Positions 32,983-41,467 of a DNA stretch of 64,000 bases are shown piece after piece. Each line of letters opens with the position of its first letter. The first letter of the stretch is position 1. The notes under the pieces were generated by a model. The model was not told where the DNA came from. It saw nothing but the letters and a program-made list of their open reading frames with translations, and searched no databases. Source of the DNA: DATFPK01 sp035264885 (GTDB taxonomy: Bacteria > Actinomycetota > Thermoleophilia > Solirubrobacterales > 70-9); NCBI GenBank assembly GCA_035264885.1, contig DATFPK010000049.1, positions 9,596 through 73,595 of the forward strand, written 5' to 3'. Made by a program: the position numbers and the translations under genes.

Positions 32983-34437
32983 CTAGCGCTTCCGTGGGAC
33001 CTGAGCGTTCATCCCGGCGATCAGCGTCCGGCGCGAGAGCTCGCCGCGGATCGCGACCGCCCGGTAGGAGAACACGTCCGGCTCCCACCGCAGCCGGAAC
33101 GTGCGCCGCCCGCGACGGTCGAACTCGGTCACGGTGTCGGTGCCGCCCCAATTGAGCAGCCAGGAGCGGTCACGCGCGAACGTCGCCGAGCCGCAGCAGA
33201 AGGAAGTCTCGGCGAAGCGGTCGGTGACGGTGTCGACCAGGGTTGCGGTCCCGCCGCCGACCCGGTACCGCACCGCGCGGGGCGGGCGGGGGAGGAAGGT
33301 GGCGTTGTCGTGGATGCTGATCGTCCCGTCGACCATCCGGGCGTCGTGCTGGCCTCCGAAGGGATAGGCGCCGAACGGGTCACCAGCGACGTCGAGTGAC
33401 TGAGGGGTCGGGGTGCCGCCGAGCTTCCACTCGATTTCGCCGGTCGCGCCGTCGACCCTGTAGACGGCGTCGGTGTGCCGCAGGCTGAGCAGGAAGTCGC
33501 CGTTGCGGAGGGGCTCGATGGAATTCGGGTGGACGATGTCGTAGGTCTCTTCGAGCACCCCCCACCAGCGCCCGGTCTCCGCCAGGCCGATGTGGTCGGC
33601 GGTCGACCAGCTCGAGATCAGCCTGCCGTTCGGCGTCAGCGTCTGGACGACACCGTCGTAAACGGTCGCGTCGCCATCCCCGTTGAACGCGGAGGTGTCG
33701 ACGCCGGACCGCGGGCGGTAGCTGAGCAGCATGTAGTTGCCCTCCGGGGTGACCTGAAGCTCGTGGTGGTCGGTGATCGAGCCAACCGTGCGGATCACCT
33801 TGCTCAGCCGGCCGTTCGGGCGGTGGACCTCATAGCCCATCCCGGGGTCCTTGCCGAAGATGCTCCCGAGATAGTGCGACCAGACGATCGACCCGTCGGG
33901 GAGGACCTTCGCGTCGCTGGCGCCGGCGGTGCTGCGGAACCACCAGACCGGCACTCCCCAGCGGTCGAAGACGAAGACGTAGTTGTCGGGGTCGTCGGGG
34001 AACAGGGGGCTGACGATGTAGAAGGGTGCGCTCGGGCGTCCGGACCGCTTGAACGTGAACGCGGGAAAGGATTCGGGCAGACACCTGATCCAGTGCCGCC
34101 TCACGCGCCCGCGGGTCCGCTCGGACACCCGGATCGCCTGACCCGGCCGCAGCCTCACCCGCCGCGCGGCGTACCCGTGGAACCACGCGCCGTCTCCGAC
34201 GCGCGCCTCGTCCGCGCCCAGGGCGCGGACCTTCAGGCGAAAGCCCCTCTCGCAGGGGATCACGTAGTGGGGCACGTAGCTGCGGAACGCCGGCTCGAGG
34301 CCGGTTGCGTGCATCCGCACGGACGCGTCCGCGGGGGCGGCCATTGCCAGCGCCACCACGGCCGGGAGCAGCCAGCGCCCCGGTCGCTGACCTCGCCCCG
34401 CCGGAGTGTGTGCGCCGGCTCTCAACCGGGCCAACAT
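32983..34437 (-). CDS. Arylsulfotransferase (ASST)-family secreted protein
   Basis: A 484-residue protein with an N-terminal signal/anchor (RWLLPAVVALAMAAPADAS). The rest is a beta-propeller-like domain of the arylsulfotransferase family: FVFDRWGVPVWWF, VLPDGSIVWSHYL, TDHHELQVTPEGNYMLLSY, DIVHPNSIEPLRNGDFLLSLRHTDAVY and GGQHDARMVDGTISIHDN, including conserved His residues. Family members transfer sulfate between aryl donors or bind ligands outside the cell; here it may decorate the surface glycan. ATG 34437 is given. TATGTT overlapping that ATG could be a -10 for a leaderless TTG start at 34425. Confidence 0.8.
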   Translation of the reverse strand: MLARLRAGAHTPAGRGQRPGRWLLPAVVALAMAAPADASVRMHATGLEPAFRSYVPHYVIPCERGFRLKVRALGADEARVGDGAWFHGYAARRVRLRPGQAIRVSERTRGRVRRHWIRCLPESFPAFTFKRSGRPSAPFYIVSPLFPDDPDNYVFVFDRWGVPVWWFRSTAGASDAKVLPDGSIVWSHYLGSIFGKDPGMGYEVHRPNGRLSKVIRTVGSITDHHELQVTPEGNYMLLSYRPRSGVDTSAFNGDGDATVYDGVVQTLTPNGRLISSWSTADHIGLAETGRWWGVLEETYDIVHPNSIEPLRNGDFLLSLRHTDAVYRVDGATGEIEWKLGGTPTPQSLDVAGDPFGAYPFGGQHDARMVDGTISIHDNATFLPRPPRAVRYRVGGGTATLVDTVTDRFAETSFCCGSATFARDRSWLLNWGGTDTVTEFDRRGRRTFRLRWEPDVFSYRAVAIRGELSRRTLIAGMNAQVPRKR

Positions 34438-34450
34438 AGCCGCATGCCGC

Positions 34451-35608
34451 TCAGCGCCGGTACTTGAGGCGAAGCAGCGGGCGCTCGAGAAGCAGGTAGC
34501 TGGCGGTGCCGACGACAATCGAGATCGCAAGCGTCGCGGCGAGGACGACCGCGAAGCCGGCGCCCTCCTCCCCGAGCTCCAGCGCGACGGCGTAGTGCCA
34601 CAGGAAGACCCCGTAGGAGATAAGGCCGAGAGAGGACATGACACGGGTCGCGAGCAGGCGCCTCGGGGCGCCGCCGCGGTCACCGCCGAACACTGCCGGC
34701 AGCATGAGGAGGAGGGCGATCAGTCCGAAGCCGAGGTGTACGAGGACCTGGTCCCCGCGCTCGGTCAGGTAGGGCGTGGGCGGCAGGCCGAGGGCCAAGC
34801 CGGCGTAGAGCGCGATGGCGACGAGCCAGGGGAGGAGCGGGCGCGACGTGATCGCCTCAAGCGCCCGCGGCAGGCGCCGTCCCTCGAGCCCCACCGACGC
34901 GCACGCGAGTCCCATCCCCAGCGCGAACCAGAAGACGAAGGCGCCAACCGACCCGGCGAGCCAAGAGCGCGGTCCCGACTCCACCCAGTAGAAGTGGGCG
35001 ATGATCGAAAGGGCCGACAGCCCGACGAGCAGGCCGAGCTCGGCGGCCAGCCAGCGCCGCCCCGACAGTCTTCCGGTCAGCCAGGCCGCGGCCAGCGCGT
35101 AGAGCGGCAGCACCGCGTAGAAGGTGACCTCAACGACCAGGCTCCAGGTCTGGGCGAGGCCGCAGTCGGGCGCTCCAGTGCAGCCCGCGCCCGCGCGGAC
35201 CGGCAGCGTCTGGGCGAGCGCATACTGGTCCAGCCACTCGCCGTCGCTGACGCCGACCGTCGCCGGCAGGATCGTGAGCACGGTCAGGGCAAGCCAGTAG
35301 GCGGGGAAGATCCTGAGGAAGCGGCGCTTGGCGTAGTCGGCCACGTCGGGGGCCGCCGGCCCGCCTCCGTGATGGGCGATGAACGGCCGGTAGAGCAGGA
35401 ACCCGGAGATCAGGAAGAAGACCGCCACGCCGACGTTCAAATGGGCGAGGAGGCGGCCGGCCGGGTCGTCGCCCAGGGCGCCGCCGAAGACGGCGCAGTG
35501 GACGACGACGACGCAGAGGACGGCGAACGCCCGCATACCGTCCATCAACGGGAAGCGCGGATGGCGAGGCGGCGGCGCAAGGGCGTCGGGAACCCTGCCC
35601 TCGGACAC
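34451..35608 (-). CDS. Acyltransferase-3 family membrane protein
   Basis: A 385-residue protein with about ten membrane segments. It opens with MDGMRAFAVLCVVVVHCAVFGG, the acyltransferase-3 motif with its catalytic His, and contains FFLISGFLLYRPF and KRRFLRIFPAYWLAL, both diagnostic. Enzymes of this family O-acetylate or acylate cell-surface polysaccharides and lipids. GTG 35608 follows TAGAAT (reverse of 35615-35620) by 6 nt. It is 13 nt from the downstream ASST-family gene, so the two modification genes may form an operon. Confidence 0.88.
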   Translation of the reverse strand: MSEGRVPDALAPPPRHPRFPLMDGMRAFAVLCVVVVHCAVFGGALGDDPAGRLLAHLNVGVAVFFLISGFLLYRPFIAHHGGGPAAPDVADYAKRRFLRIFPAYWLALTVLTILPATVGVSDGEWLDQYALAQTLPVRAGAGCTGAPDCGLAQTWSLVVEVTFYAVLPLYALAAAWLTGRLSGRRWLAAELGLLVGLSALSIIAHFYWVESGPRSWLAGSVGAFVFWFALGMGLACASVGLEGRRLPRALEAITSRPLLPWLVAIALYAGLALGLPPTPYLTERGDQVLVHLGFGLIALLLMLPAVFGGDRGGAPRRLLATRVMSSLGLISYGVFLWHYAVALELGEEGAGFAVVLAATLAISIVVGTASYLLLERPLLRLKYRR

Positions 35609-35614
35609 GCCACG

Positions 35615-35642
35615 ATTCTAGGTCGCACCCCTCGCCTAGGGT
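35615..35642. promoter_or_regulatory. Divergent leaderless-type promoter pair
   Basis: TAGAAT on the minus strand (35615-35620) is 6 nt before GTG 35608. TAGGGT on the plus strand (35637-35642) is 8 nt before GTG 35651. The two genes are separated by only 42 bp. Confidence 0.5.
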
Positions 35643-35650
35643 TCCCGGCC

Positions 35651-37228
35651 GTGTCGAGGCGAATGACGACAGCCCTGCTGCTCGGCGGGATCACGCTCGC
35701 CGGCCTTGCCCTGCGTTTGACTCAGTACGGGCAGGGACTCCTCGGCGACGAGCTCTCGACCTACTGGATCCTCGACGGCAACAGCCTCGGCGACGTCCTC
35801 ACCTCCGTCCACAGCGACGACGAGATCACGCCGCCCCTCTACTTCATCCTCGGCTGGACCTCCCTCGAGGTCTTCGGCGACCCGGAGGCGATTCGCCTGC
35901 CCTCGCTGATCGCCGGCACTGCGACCATTCCGCTGATGTACCTGGTGGGGCAGCGGACGGTCGGTCATGCCGCCGGACTCGTCGCGGCGGCGATCTTCGC
36001 CCTCAATCCCTTCATGATCTATTACGCGGCCGAGGCCCGGTCCTATGCGGTGATGATCGCGGTGCTGGCCGTCTCGACCCTGGCGTTGCTGCTGGCGCTG
36101 GAGACGCGCCGGCGGCGCTGGTGGGCCGTCTACGCGGGCGCCTCGTGCGGGGCGATGCTCTCCCACTACACGGCGGCCTTCCCGCTCGCCGCGCAGGCCG
36201 GCTGGGTCGTGTGGGCCCACCGCGCCGCCCTGCGTCCGCTCCTGCTCGCGAACCTTGCTGCTGCCCTCGCCTTCATGCCCTGGATCACTGGATTCGTCGC
36301 CGATCAGAACTCGCCCACCACCGAGATCCTCTCGCGGCTCCAGCCGTTCGAATTCGGAGCCGTTCGATATGCAATGGAGGCCTGGGCGGTCGGCTTCCCC
36401 TACCTGCGGCTGGAGGCCGTACCCGGCGTCCTCGCCGGTTTACTGATCCTCGCCGGTCTGCTGATCGGCGGCGCGAGCTGGGCCTGGCGACGCTGGCAGC
36501 GCGACGATCCGCCCCGCCCGGCCGCAACTCCCCGCCCGCGCCCGGTGGCCGGCGGCCTGGCCCTGGTTGTCCTGCTCTTCGCCGCGGCGCCGCTTGGCGA
36601 GGCCGTCTACAGCGCACTGGGCACGAATCTCCTCGGCGCCCGCAACCTCAACTCGGCGACTCCGGGTCTCGTCCTGCTGATGGGGGCGATCGCAGCCAGC
36701 GGCGCCGTCCTCGTTGCGGCGATCTCGACGACCCTAGTCCTGGCCGGCTTCGCAGTGGCCTCTCTCCGCACCCTGGACGACGACCGGGCTCGCCCGGCCT
36801 ACGAGGCGGCGGCCGACGACATTGCCAGCAGGGGAAAACCCGGCGACATCGTCATCGATGCGTCGGCGCTGACGCCGGTGCCACTCACCGGCCTAGACGT
36901 CTATCTCCCGGCCAGTTTCCGCCAGTTTCGCCTCGGCCTGCCGCGGAGCGAGGATCCGTTCGAGTTCGGCGACCGCGTGCCGCCGATTGGACCGATGATC
37001 GACGCGGCCTTCCGAGCCGCCGACGGCAACAAGGTGTTCCTCGTCGCCTACGTCCGGACGGAGTCTCTCTCCAGTGGTGCCCGCCGAGTCGCAGAGCAGG
37101 GACGCGAGGGGCCGACGCTGGGCGAGCGTGTGCTGGGCCGGCTGCCACCCGGCTATGAGGTCACGCGCAGCGAGGTTCACCCTGGCCTGATCCGCATCTC
37201 ACTGGCCGAGATCGAGCGGCGACCCTAG
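35651..37228 (+). CDS. GT-C (family 39/ArnT-like) membrane glycosyltransferase
   Basis: A 525-residue polytopic protein with about 10-11 membrane segments. The first loop carries GLLGDELSTYW with the catalytic DE pair of GT-C enzymes, followed by TPPLYFILGW, RLPSLIAGTATIPLMY and FMIYYAAEARSYAVMI. Such enzymes use polyprenyl-phosphate sugars at the outer membrane face, so they could use the product of the mannosyl-phosphoprenol synthase at 9.5-10.2 kb. The last 130 residues form a soluble extracytoplasmic domain. GTG 35651 follows TAGGGT by 8 nt. The stop shares CTAG with the convergent methyltransferase. Confidence 0.83.
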   Translation: MSRRMTTALLLGGITLAGLALRLTQYGQGLLGDELSTYWILDGNSLGDVLTSVHSDDEITPPLYFILGWTSLEVFGDPEAIRLPSLIAGTATIPLMYLVGQRTVGHAAGLVAAAIFALNPFMIYYAAEARSYAVMIAVLAVSTLALLLALETRRRRWWAVYAGASCGAMLSHYTAAFPLAAQAGWVVWAHRAALRPLLLANLAAALAFMPWITGFVADQNSPTTEILSRLQPFEFGAVRYAMEAWAVGFPYLRLEAVPGVLAGLLILAGLLIGGASWAWRRWQRDDPPRPAATPRPRPVAGGLALVVLLFAAAPLGEAVYSALGTNLLGARNLNSATPGLVLLMGAIAASGAVLVAAISTTLVLAGFAVASLRTLDDDRARPAYEAAADDIASRGKPGDIVIDASALTPVPLTGLDVYLPASFRQFRLGLPRSEDPFEFGDRVPPIGPMIDAAFRAADGNKVFLVAYVRTESLSSGARRVAEQGREGPTLGERVLGRLPPGYEVTRSEVHPGLIRISLAEIERRP

Positions 37229-37920
37229 CCGGCGCGGGCGAGGACGACGTTGTGCGCGCACCGCTTGCGGATCCCGGGTGTGCGCTCGGCGAGCCGCTCC
37301 AGCGCAGCGGCCACGCCCAGCAGACTCGATGGCGTGAAGTCGGGGACGAGGCCCAGCTGTTGCACCTCGACCGGCTCGGCGCCGCCCGCCCGCAGGCCGC
37401 TCAGCAGTTCCTCGAGGGGAATCAGCCGCTCGTCGCCGACGTCCTGTGGGACCCGCCGCATGATGTAGGGCCAGTACGGGTTGCGCGGGTTGTGGTCCCA
37501 GACCAGCACCTGCCCGCCCGGCCGGACCACCCTTCCCATCTCCCGCAGCGCCGCGTGGACGTCGGCCGGGTCGCCGATGTGATGCATGGTCGCCACTGAG
37601 AGCGCCAGGTCGAACTCCCCGTCCTCGAACGGCAGGTCGGTCCCCGACGCCTGCACGGCCTGCACCGTGGGGAACCGCGTCCGCATCTCTCCCAGCATCC
37701 CCTTCGAGGGGTCGGCGCCGACCATCTCGTAGCCCAGTTCGGCCAGCCGTCCCGCGAGGACACCGGTGCCGCAGCCGAGGTCGAGGACGCGGGCCGGCGG
37801 CGGGCGATGCTCCGCGACGTATGCGGCCCGCTTCTCGAGGTAGTGCTCCACCACGTGGGCGGGGAGCGACTTGTCGTAGTGGGCGGCGACCTCGTCGAAG
37901 TGCGGGTTGCCTTCGCTCAT
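37225..37920 (-). CDS. Class I SAM-dependent methyltransferase
   Basis: A 231-residue Methyltransf_11-type protein. Motif I is VLDLGCGTGVLAGRL, followed by VGADPSKGMLGEMR, the acidic segment TDLPFEDGEFDLALSVATMHHI and VVRPGGQVLVWDHNPRN. Substrate unknown; a sugar or lipid intermediate of the glycan is possible from context. ATG 37920 overlaps the upstream GT2 stop in ATGA, so the two genes are translationally coupled. Confidence 0.87.
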   Translation of the reverse strand: MSEGNPHFDEVAAHYDKSLPAHVVEHYLEKRAAYVAEHRPPPARVLDLGCGTGVLAGRLAELGYEMVGADPSKGMLGEMRTRFPTVQAVQASGTDLPFEDGEFDLALSVATMHHIGDPADVHAALREMGRVVRPGGQVLVWDHNPRNPYWPYIMRRVPQDVGDERLIPLEELLSGLRAGGAEPVEVQQLGLVPDFTPSSLLGVAAALERLAERTPGIRKRCAHNVVLARAG

Positions 37921-38687
37921 CCCTTGTAGCCGGTCGGCAGCCTGGTCTGCCCGTCGAAGGCGCCGGGGCGCGGCAGCCGGCGCGGCGAGCGCCGGCGGAA
38001 GCGGAGGATGAGCCAGATCATCTGAAGGCCGAGGACGAATGCCTTGCTCGGGTCGCCGGTCACCGAGGACTTGCCGACCCGCGGGAGGTAATTGACAGGG
38101 ACCTCGACGAAACGGGCGCCGGAGACGATCGTCAGCAGCAGGATCTCCGGTCCCGCCTGGCTGCCGCCGACCTTCATGTTCGCGAGCAGGTAGTCGGCGA
38201 GCGGGCGGTCGACGAGGCGGTAGGTGCAGCCGATGTCGCTGAGGTGGGAGGTGTTGAACAGGACCTCGACCATCTTCGCCACCGCCCAGTTGCCCCAGCG
38301 CAGGAAGAAGCCCATGTTGGCGCCATGCCAGATCAGCTCACGGGTGGTCCGCGTGCCGAACACCGCGTCGCACTCGTTCGAGTAGGCCAGCAGCTTGACC
38401 AGGTCCTCGGGGAGGAACGTGGCGTCGGGCTCCGCCAGGACGATCAGGTCGCCGGTCGCCTCCGACAGGCCGCGGCGGATCGCGTGGCCGTACCCCTGCC
38501 GGGGCTCGAAGACCTGTCGGGCCTCGGTTTTCTCGACCTCCGCCGCGGTGCCCGCTTCGGCGTTGTTGTTGACGACGAGGACTTCGTCGACCATCCCGGT
38601 GGCGTAGAAGCCCTCGATGACGCGGCGGATCGAATCGCGCTCCGCGTAGGTCATCAGGACCACGGTGACTGTCTGGTTGCCCCACAT
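37917..38687 (-). CDS. Glycosyltransferase family 2 (polyprenyl-phosphate type)
   Basis: A 256-residue GT2 protein starting MWGNQTVTVVLMTYAERDSIR, with VVNNNAEAGTA, EPRQGYGHAIRRGL, the metal site LAEPDATFLPEDL, DIGCTYRLVDRPLADY and a C-terminal basic/hydrophobic tail LGLQMIWLILRFRRR. It resembles DPM/undecaprenyl-phosphate glycosyltransferases. ATG 38687 is chosen; the open frame continues upstream but overlaps the divergent transferase. Coupled to the methyltransferase through ATGA. Confidence 0.82.
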   Translation of the reverse strand: MWGNQTVTVVLMTYAERDSIRRVIEGFYATGMVDEVLVVNNNAEAGTAAEVEKTEARQVFEPRQGYGHAIRRGLSEATGDLIVLAEPDATFLPEDLVKLLAYSNECDAVFGTRTTRELIWHGANMGFFLRWGNWAVAKMVEVLFNTSHLSDIGCTYRLVDRPLADYLLANMKVGGSQAGPEILLLTIVSGARFVEVPVNYLPRVGKSSVTGDPSKAFVLGLQMIWLILRFRRRSPRRLPRPGAFDGQTRLPTGYKG

Positions 38688-38748
38688 GTCGCTGCCCGCC
38701 CTGGCGCTCGGGGCCGGGGGGCGGGGATTGTGCCGTAGATTCGCGCCC

Positions 38749-41454
38749 GTGAGCGCCCTGAGCGAGGGGGACGAAGGCCTCGAGCTCCGCCTCGAGTTCC
38801 CGCTGCCGGACTCGATCCCGGCGGGACGCGGCACCGCGCTCTTCCTCTACGGCAGCTGCTTTCACCGCCACTCGGCGGTGACGGGGCTCGACGTCGTGGT
38901 GGGCGAGCATCGCCATCCGGTCCGGGACCTCAACATGCCCCGGCCCGACCTCTTCCGCGCCCACCACCCGCTGCTCGGCGACGGCGAGGCCGACGCCGAC
39001 CACGACCCCGGCTCGGCCGAGGACCCGGAGCTGCGCTCGTTCCGGAGCGGCTTCTGGGCGGTCGTGCCGGTGACGCCGACCGCGGAGGGGACGCTCGGGC
39101 TGGCGGTGGAGGCGGCTCTCGAGGACCGCAGCCGGGCCGGCGGCCCGCTCGGGGCGGTCGAGGTGACGCCGCCTCCGCCGCCTCCGGGCGAGGGGCCGAC
39201 GATCGCGATCTGCATGGCGACGCACGAGCCCGACCCCGGCCTCCTGGTCCGTCAGGTCGAGTCGATCCGCGCCCAGACCGACCGGGACTGGATTTGCGTG
39301 ATCAGCGACGACGCCTCCTCGCCGAGCGGCGTCGCGGCGATCGAGGCCGCGGTCGAGGGCGACTCGCGGTTCACCGTCTGGCGCTCCGACGAGCGGCTCG
39401 GCTTCTATCGCAACTTCGAGCGGGCGATCTCCCTGGCGCCCCCGACCGCTGGCCTCGTCGCGCTGGCCGACCAGGACGACGCCTGGCACCCGGACAAGCT
39501 GGCGACCCTGCGCGCCGCCCTCGGGGACGCCAACCTCGTCTACAGCGACCAGCGCCTGGTCCGGCCCGACGGCACGGTGATCTCCGGCACCTACTGGACG
39601 AGCCGTCGCAACAATCACACGAACCTCGCCTCCCTGCTGATCGCCAACTCGGTCACGGGCGCGGCATCGCTCTTCCGGCGTGAGGTGGCGGACCTCGCCC
39701 TGCCCTTCCCCGGGGTGCCCGGCGTCGAGTACCACGACCACTGGATAGCCCTCCTCGCCCTCGCGACCGGCCGGATCGACTACGTCGACCGTCCGCTCTA
39801 CGACTACGTCCAGCACGGCGAGGCGGCGCTGGGCCACACGGAGGCGAACCTCGGCGTCGCCCGGTCCGGAAAGCGCGGGCCGGTGGCGAAGCTGCGGATC
39901 TGGCGGCGCTCGATGGACGACTGGCGATTCGCCTACTTCAGCGGCTACCTGCGGCTGAAGACCGTCGCGATTGCCCTGGCCGCGCGAGGTGGAGCGCGGA
40001 CCCCGGCCCGGCGCCGCCGCGTCCTGCGCCGGTTCGCCGCGGCGGAGCGCTCAGCGGTAGCCGCTGCCTGGCTCGCGCTGCGCCTCCTGCGGCCCCGGCT
40101 CGGCCGCGACGAGACCTTGGGCTTCGAGCGCCTCCTCCTGCGCGGGATCGCATGGCGCAGGCTGGCCGGCTTGCGACGCGGCGGCGCGGCGGGGGCGGTC
40201 GCCGCCGACGCGGCACTGCCCCCGGCCCGCCAGGACTCGCCGCCGCACGGGGACGCCGCCACCGCGCACCTCGAGGCGAAGATCGGGCCGCTCGAGCTGA
40301 CCGTTTCTCCCTCGACGCCGGAGCGGGTCAACGTGCTGGTTCCGACGATCGACCTCCGCCACCTGTTCGGCGGCTATATCGCCAAGTTCAACCTGGCCCG
40401 CAGGCTGGCCGAGGCCGGGCGCCGGGTGCGGATCGTCACCGTCGACCCCACGGGCCCCCTGCCGCGTTCCTGGCGGCGGCAGGTCGAGTCCTACGCCGGG
40501 CTGGGCGGCCTCTTCGACCGGGTCGAGGTCGAGTTCGCCCGGGACTCGGGCCGGCCGCTGAAGGTCAGCCCGCTCGACTCCTTCGTCGCCACGACCTTCT
40601 GGACCGCCCGGATCGCCCGCGAGGCGGTGGCCGCCACGGAGCGCGACCGCTTCCTCTACCTGATCCAGGAGTACGAGCCCTACACGTTCGTGATGGGCTC
40701 CTGGGCGGCGGTCGCCCGCGAGACCTACGAGTACCCGCACGTCGCGCTCTTCTCGACCGAGCTCCTGCGCGAGTTCTTCGCCGCCCGCGGCTACGGCGTC
40801 TACGCGCAGGGCCGCGAGGCAGGCGACCGCGCCTCCGTCTCCTTCCAGAACGCGATCACGGCCGTGGAGGGGCCGGCGGCGGCCGACCTCGCCGCGCGCG
40901 ACACCCGCCGCCTCCTCTTCTACGCCCGACCCGAGCCCCACGCGGCCCGCAACATGTTCGAGCTCGGCCTGATGTCTCTCTCCCGGGCGGCGGCGGAGGG
41001 GGTGTTCGGGCCCGAGTGGGAGCTGAACGGGATCGGCTCGGTCCAGGGTCGCGACTCGATTCCGCTCCCCGGCGCCCAGTCTCTGCGGATCCTGACCCGC
41101 CGCGACCAGTCGGCCTACGCCGCCCTGCTTCGTGAGCACGACGTCGGCCTGGCCCTGATGTTCACGCCGCACCCCAGCCTCGTGCCGATCGAGATGGCCT
41201 CGGCGGGGATGCTGGCCGTGACCAACTCGTTCGAGACCAAGACCGCGGAGGCGATGGCGGCGATCTCCCCCAACCTCATCGCCGCCGATCCGACGCCCGA
41301 CGGGGTGGTCGAAGGGCTCGAGGAGGCGGTCCGCCGGGTCGGCGAGCACGAGGCACGGGCTGCCGGCGCCACCGTCCGCTGGAGCCGGGACTGGGAGACC
41401 TCGCTGGACGACGAGATCACGGGCCGAGTCCTCTCCCTGCTCGACGCGTGTTGA
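38749..41454 (+). CDS. Bifunctional glycosyltransferase: GT2 domain plus WsaF-like GT-B domain
   Basis: A 901-residue protein. Residues 1-140 form a beta-rich domain of unknown role. Residues about 145-400 are a GT2 domain (IAICMATHEPDPGLL, VISDDASSPSG, the metal site LADQDDAWHPDKL, DHWIALLALATG). Residues about 520-900 resemble the rhamnan transferase WsaF family: LVPTIDLRHLFGGYIAKFNL, LIQEYEPYTFVMGSWA, HVALFSTELLREFFAARGYG and VGLALMFTPHPSLVPIEMA. One chain could therefore add two sugars of a repeat unit. GTG 38749 follows TAGATT (38736-38741) by 7 nt. It stands directly before the ABC exporter genes. Confidence 0.85.
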   Translation: MSALSEGDEGLELRLEFPLPDSIPAGRGTALFLYGSCFHRHSAVTGLDVVVGEHRHPVRDLNMPRPDLFRAHHPLLGDGEADADHDPGSAEDPELRSFRSGFWAVVPVTPTAEGTLGLAVEAALEDRSRAGGPLGAVEVTPPPPPPGEGPTIAICMATHEPDPGLLVRQVESIRAQTDRDWICVISDDASSPSGVAAIEAAVEGDSRFTVWRSDERLGFYRNFERAISLAPPTAGLVALADQDDAWHPDKLATLRAALGDANLVYSDQRLVRPDGTVISGTYWTSRRNNHTNLASLLIANSVTGAASLFRREVADLALPFPGVPGVEYHDHWIALLALATGRIDYVDRPLYDYVQHGEAALGHTEANLGVARSGKRGPVAKLRIWRRSMDDWRFAYFSGYLRLKTVAIALAARGGARTPARRRRVLRRFAAAERSAVAAAWLALRLLRPRLGRDETLGFERLLLRGIAWRRLAGLRRGGAAGAVAADAALPPARQDSPPHGDAATAHLEAKIGPLELTVSPSTPERVNVLVPTIDLRHLFGGYIAKFNLARRLAEAGRRVRIVTVDPTGPLPRSWRRQVESYAGLGGLFDRVEVEFARDSGRPLKVSPLDSFVATTFWTARIAREAVAATERDRFLYLIQEYEPYTFVMGSWAAVARETYEYPHVALFSTELLREFFAARGYGVYAQGREAGDRASVSFQNAITAVEGPAAADLAARDTRRLLFYARPEPHAARNMFELGLMSLSRAAAEGVFGPEWELNGIGSVQGRDSIPLPGAQSLRILTRRDQSAYAALLREHDVGLALMFTPHPSLVPIEMASAGMLAVTNSFETKTAEAMAAISPNLIAADPTPDGVVEGLEEAVRRVGEHEARAAGATVRWSRDWETSLDDEITGRVLSLLDAC

Positions 41455-41467
41455 TTGACTGAGCGGC

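Noticed and set aside
32918..33151. Short minus-strand frame overlapping the end of the ASST-family gene.
   Set aside because: It is out of frame with that gene, has biased composition and no start signal.
34406..35650. N-terminal extension of the GT-C transferase frame.
   Set aside because: It is antisense to the acyltransferase gene and low in complexity. The protein proper starts at GTG 35651 behind TAGGGT.
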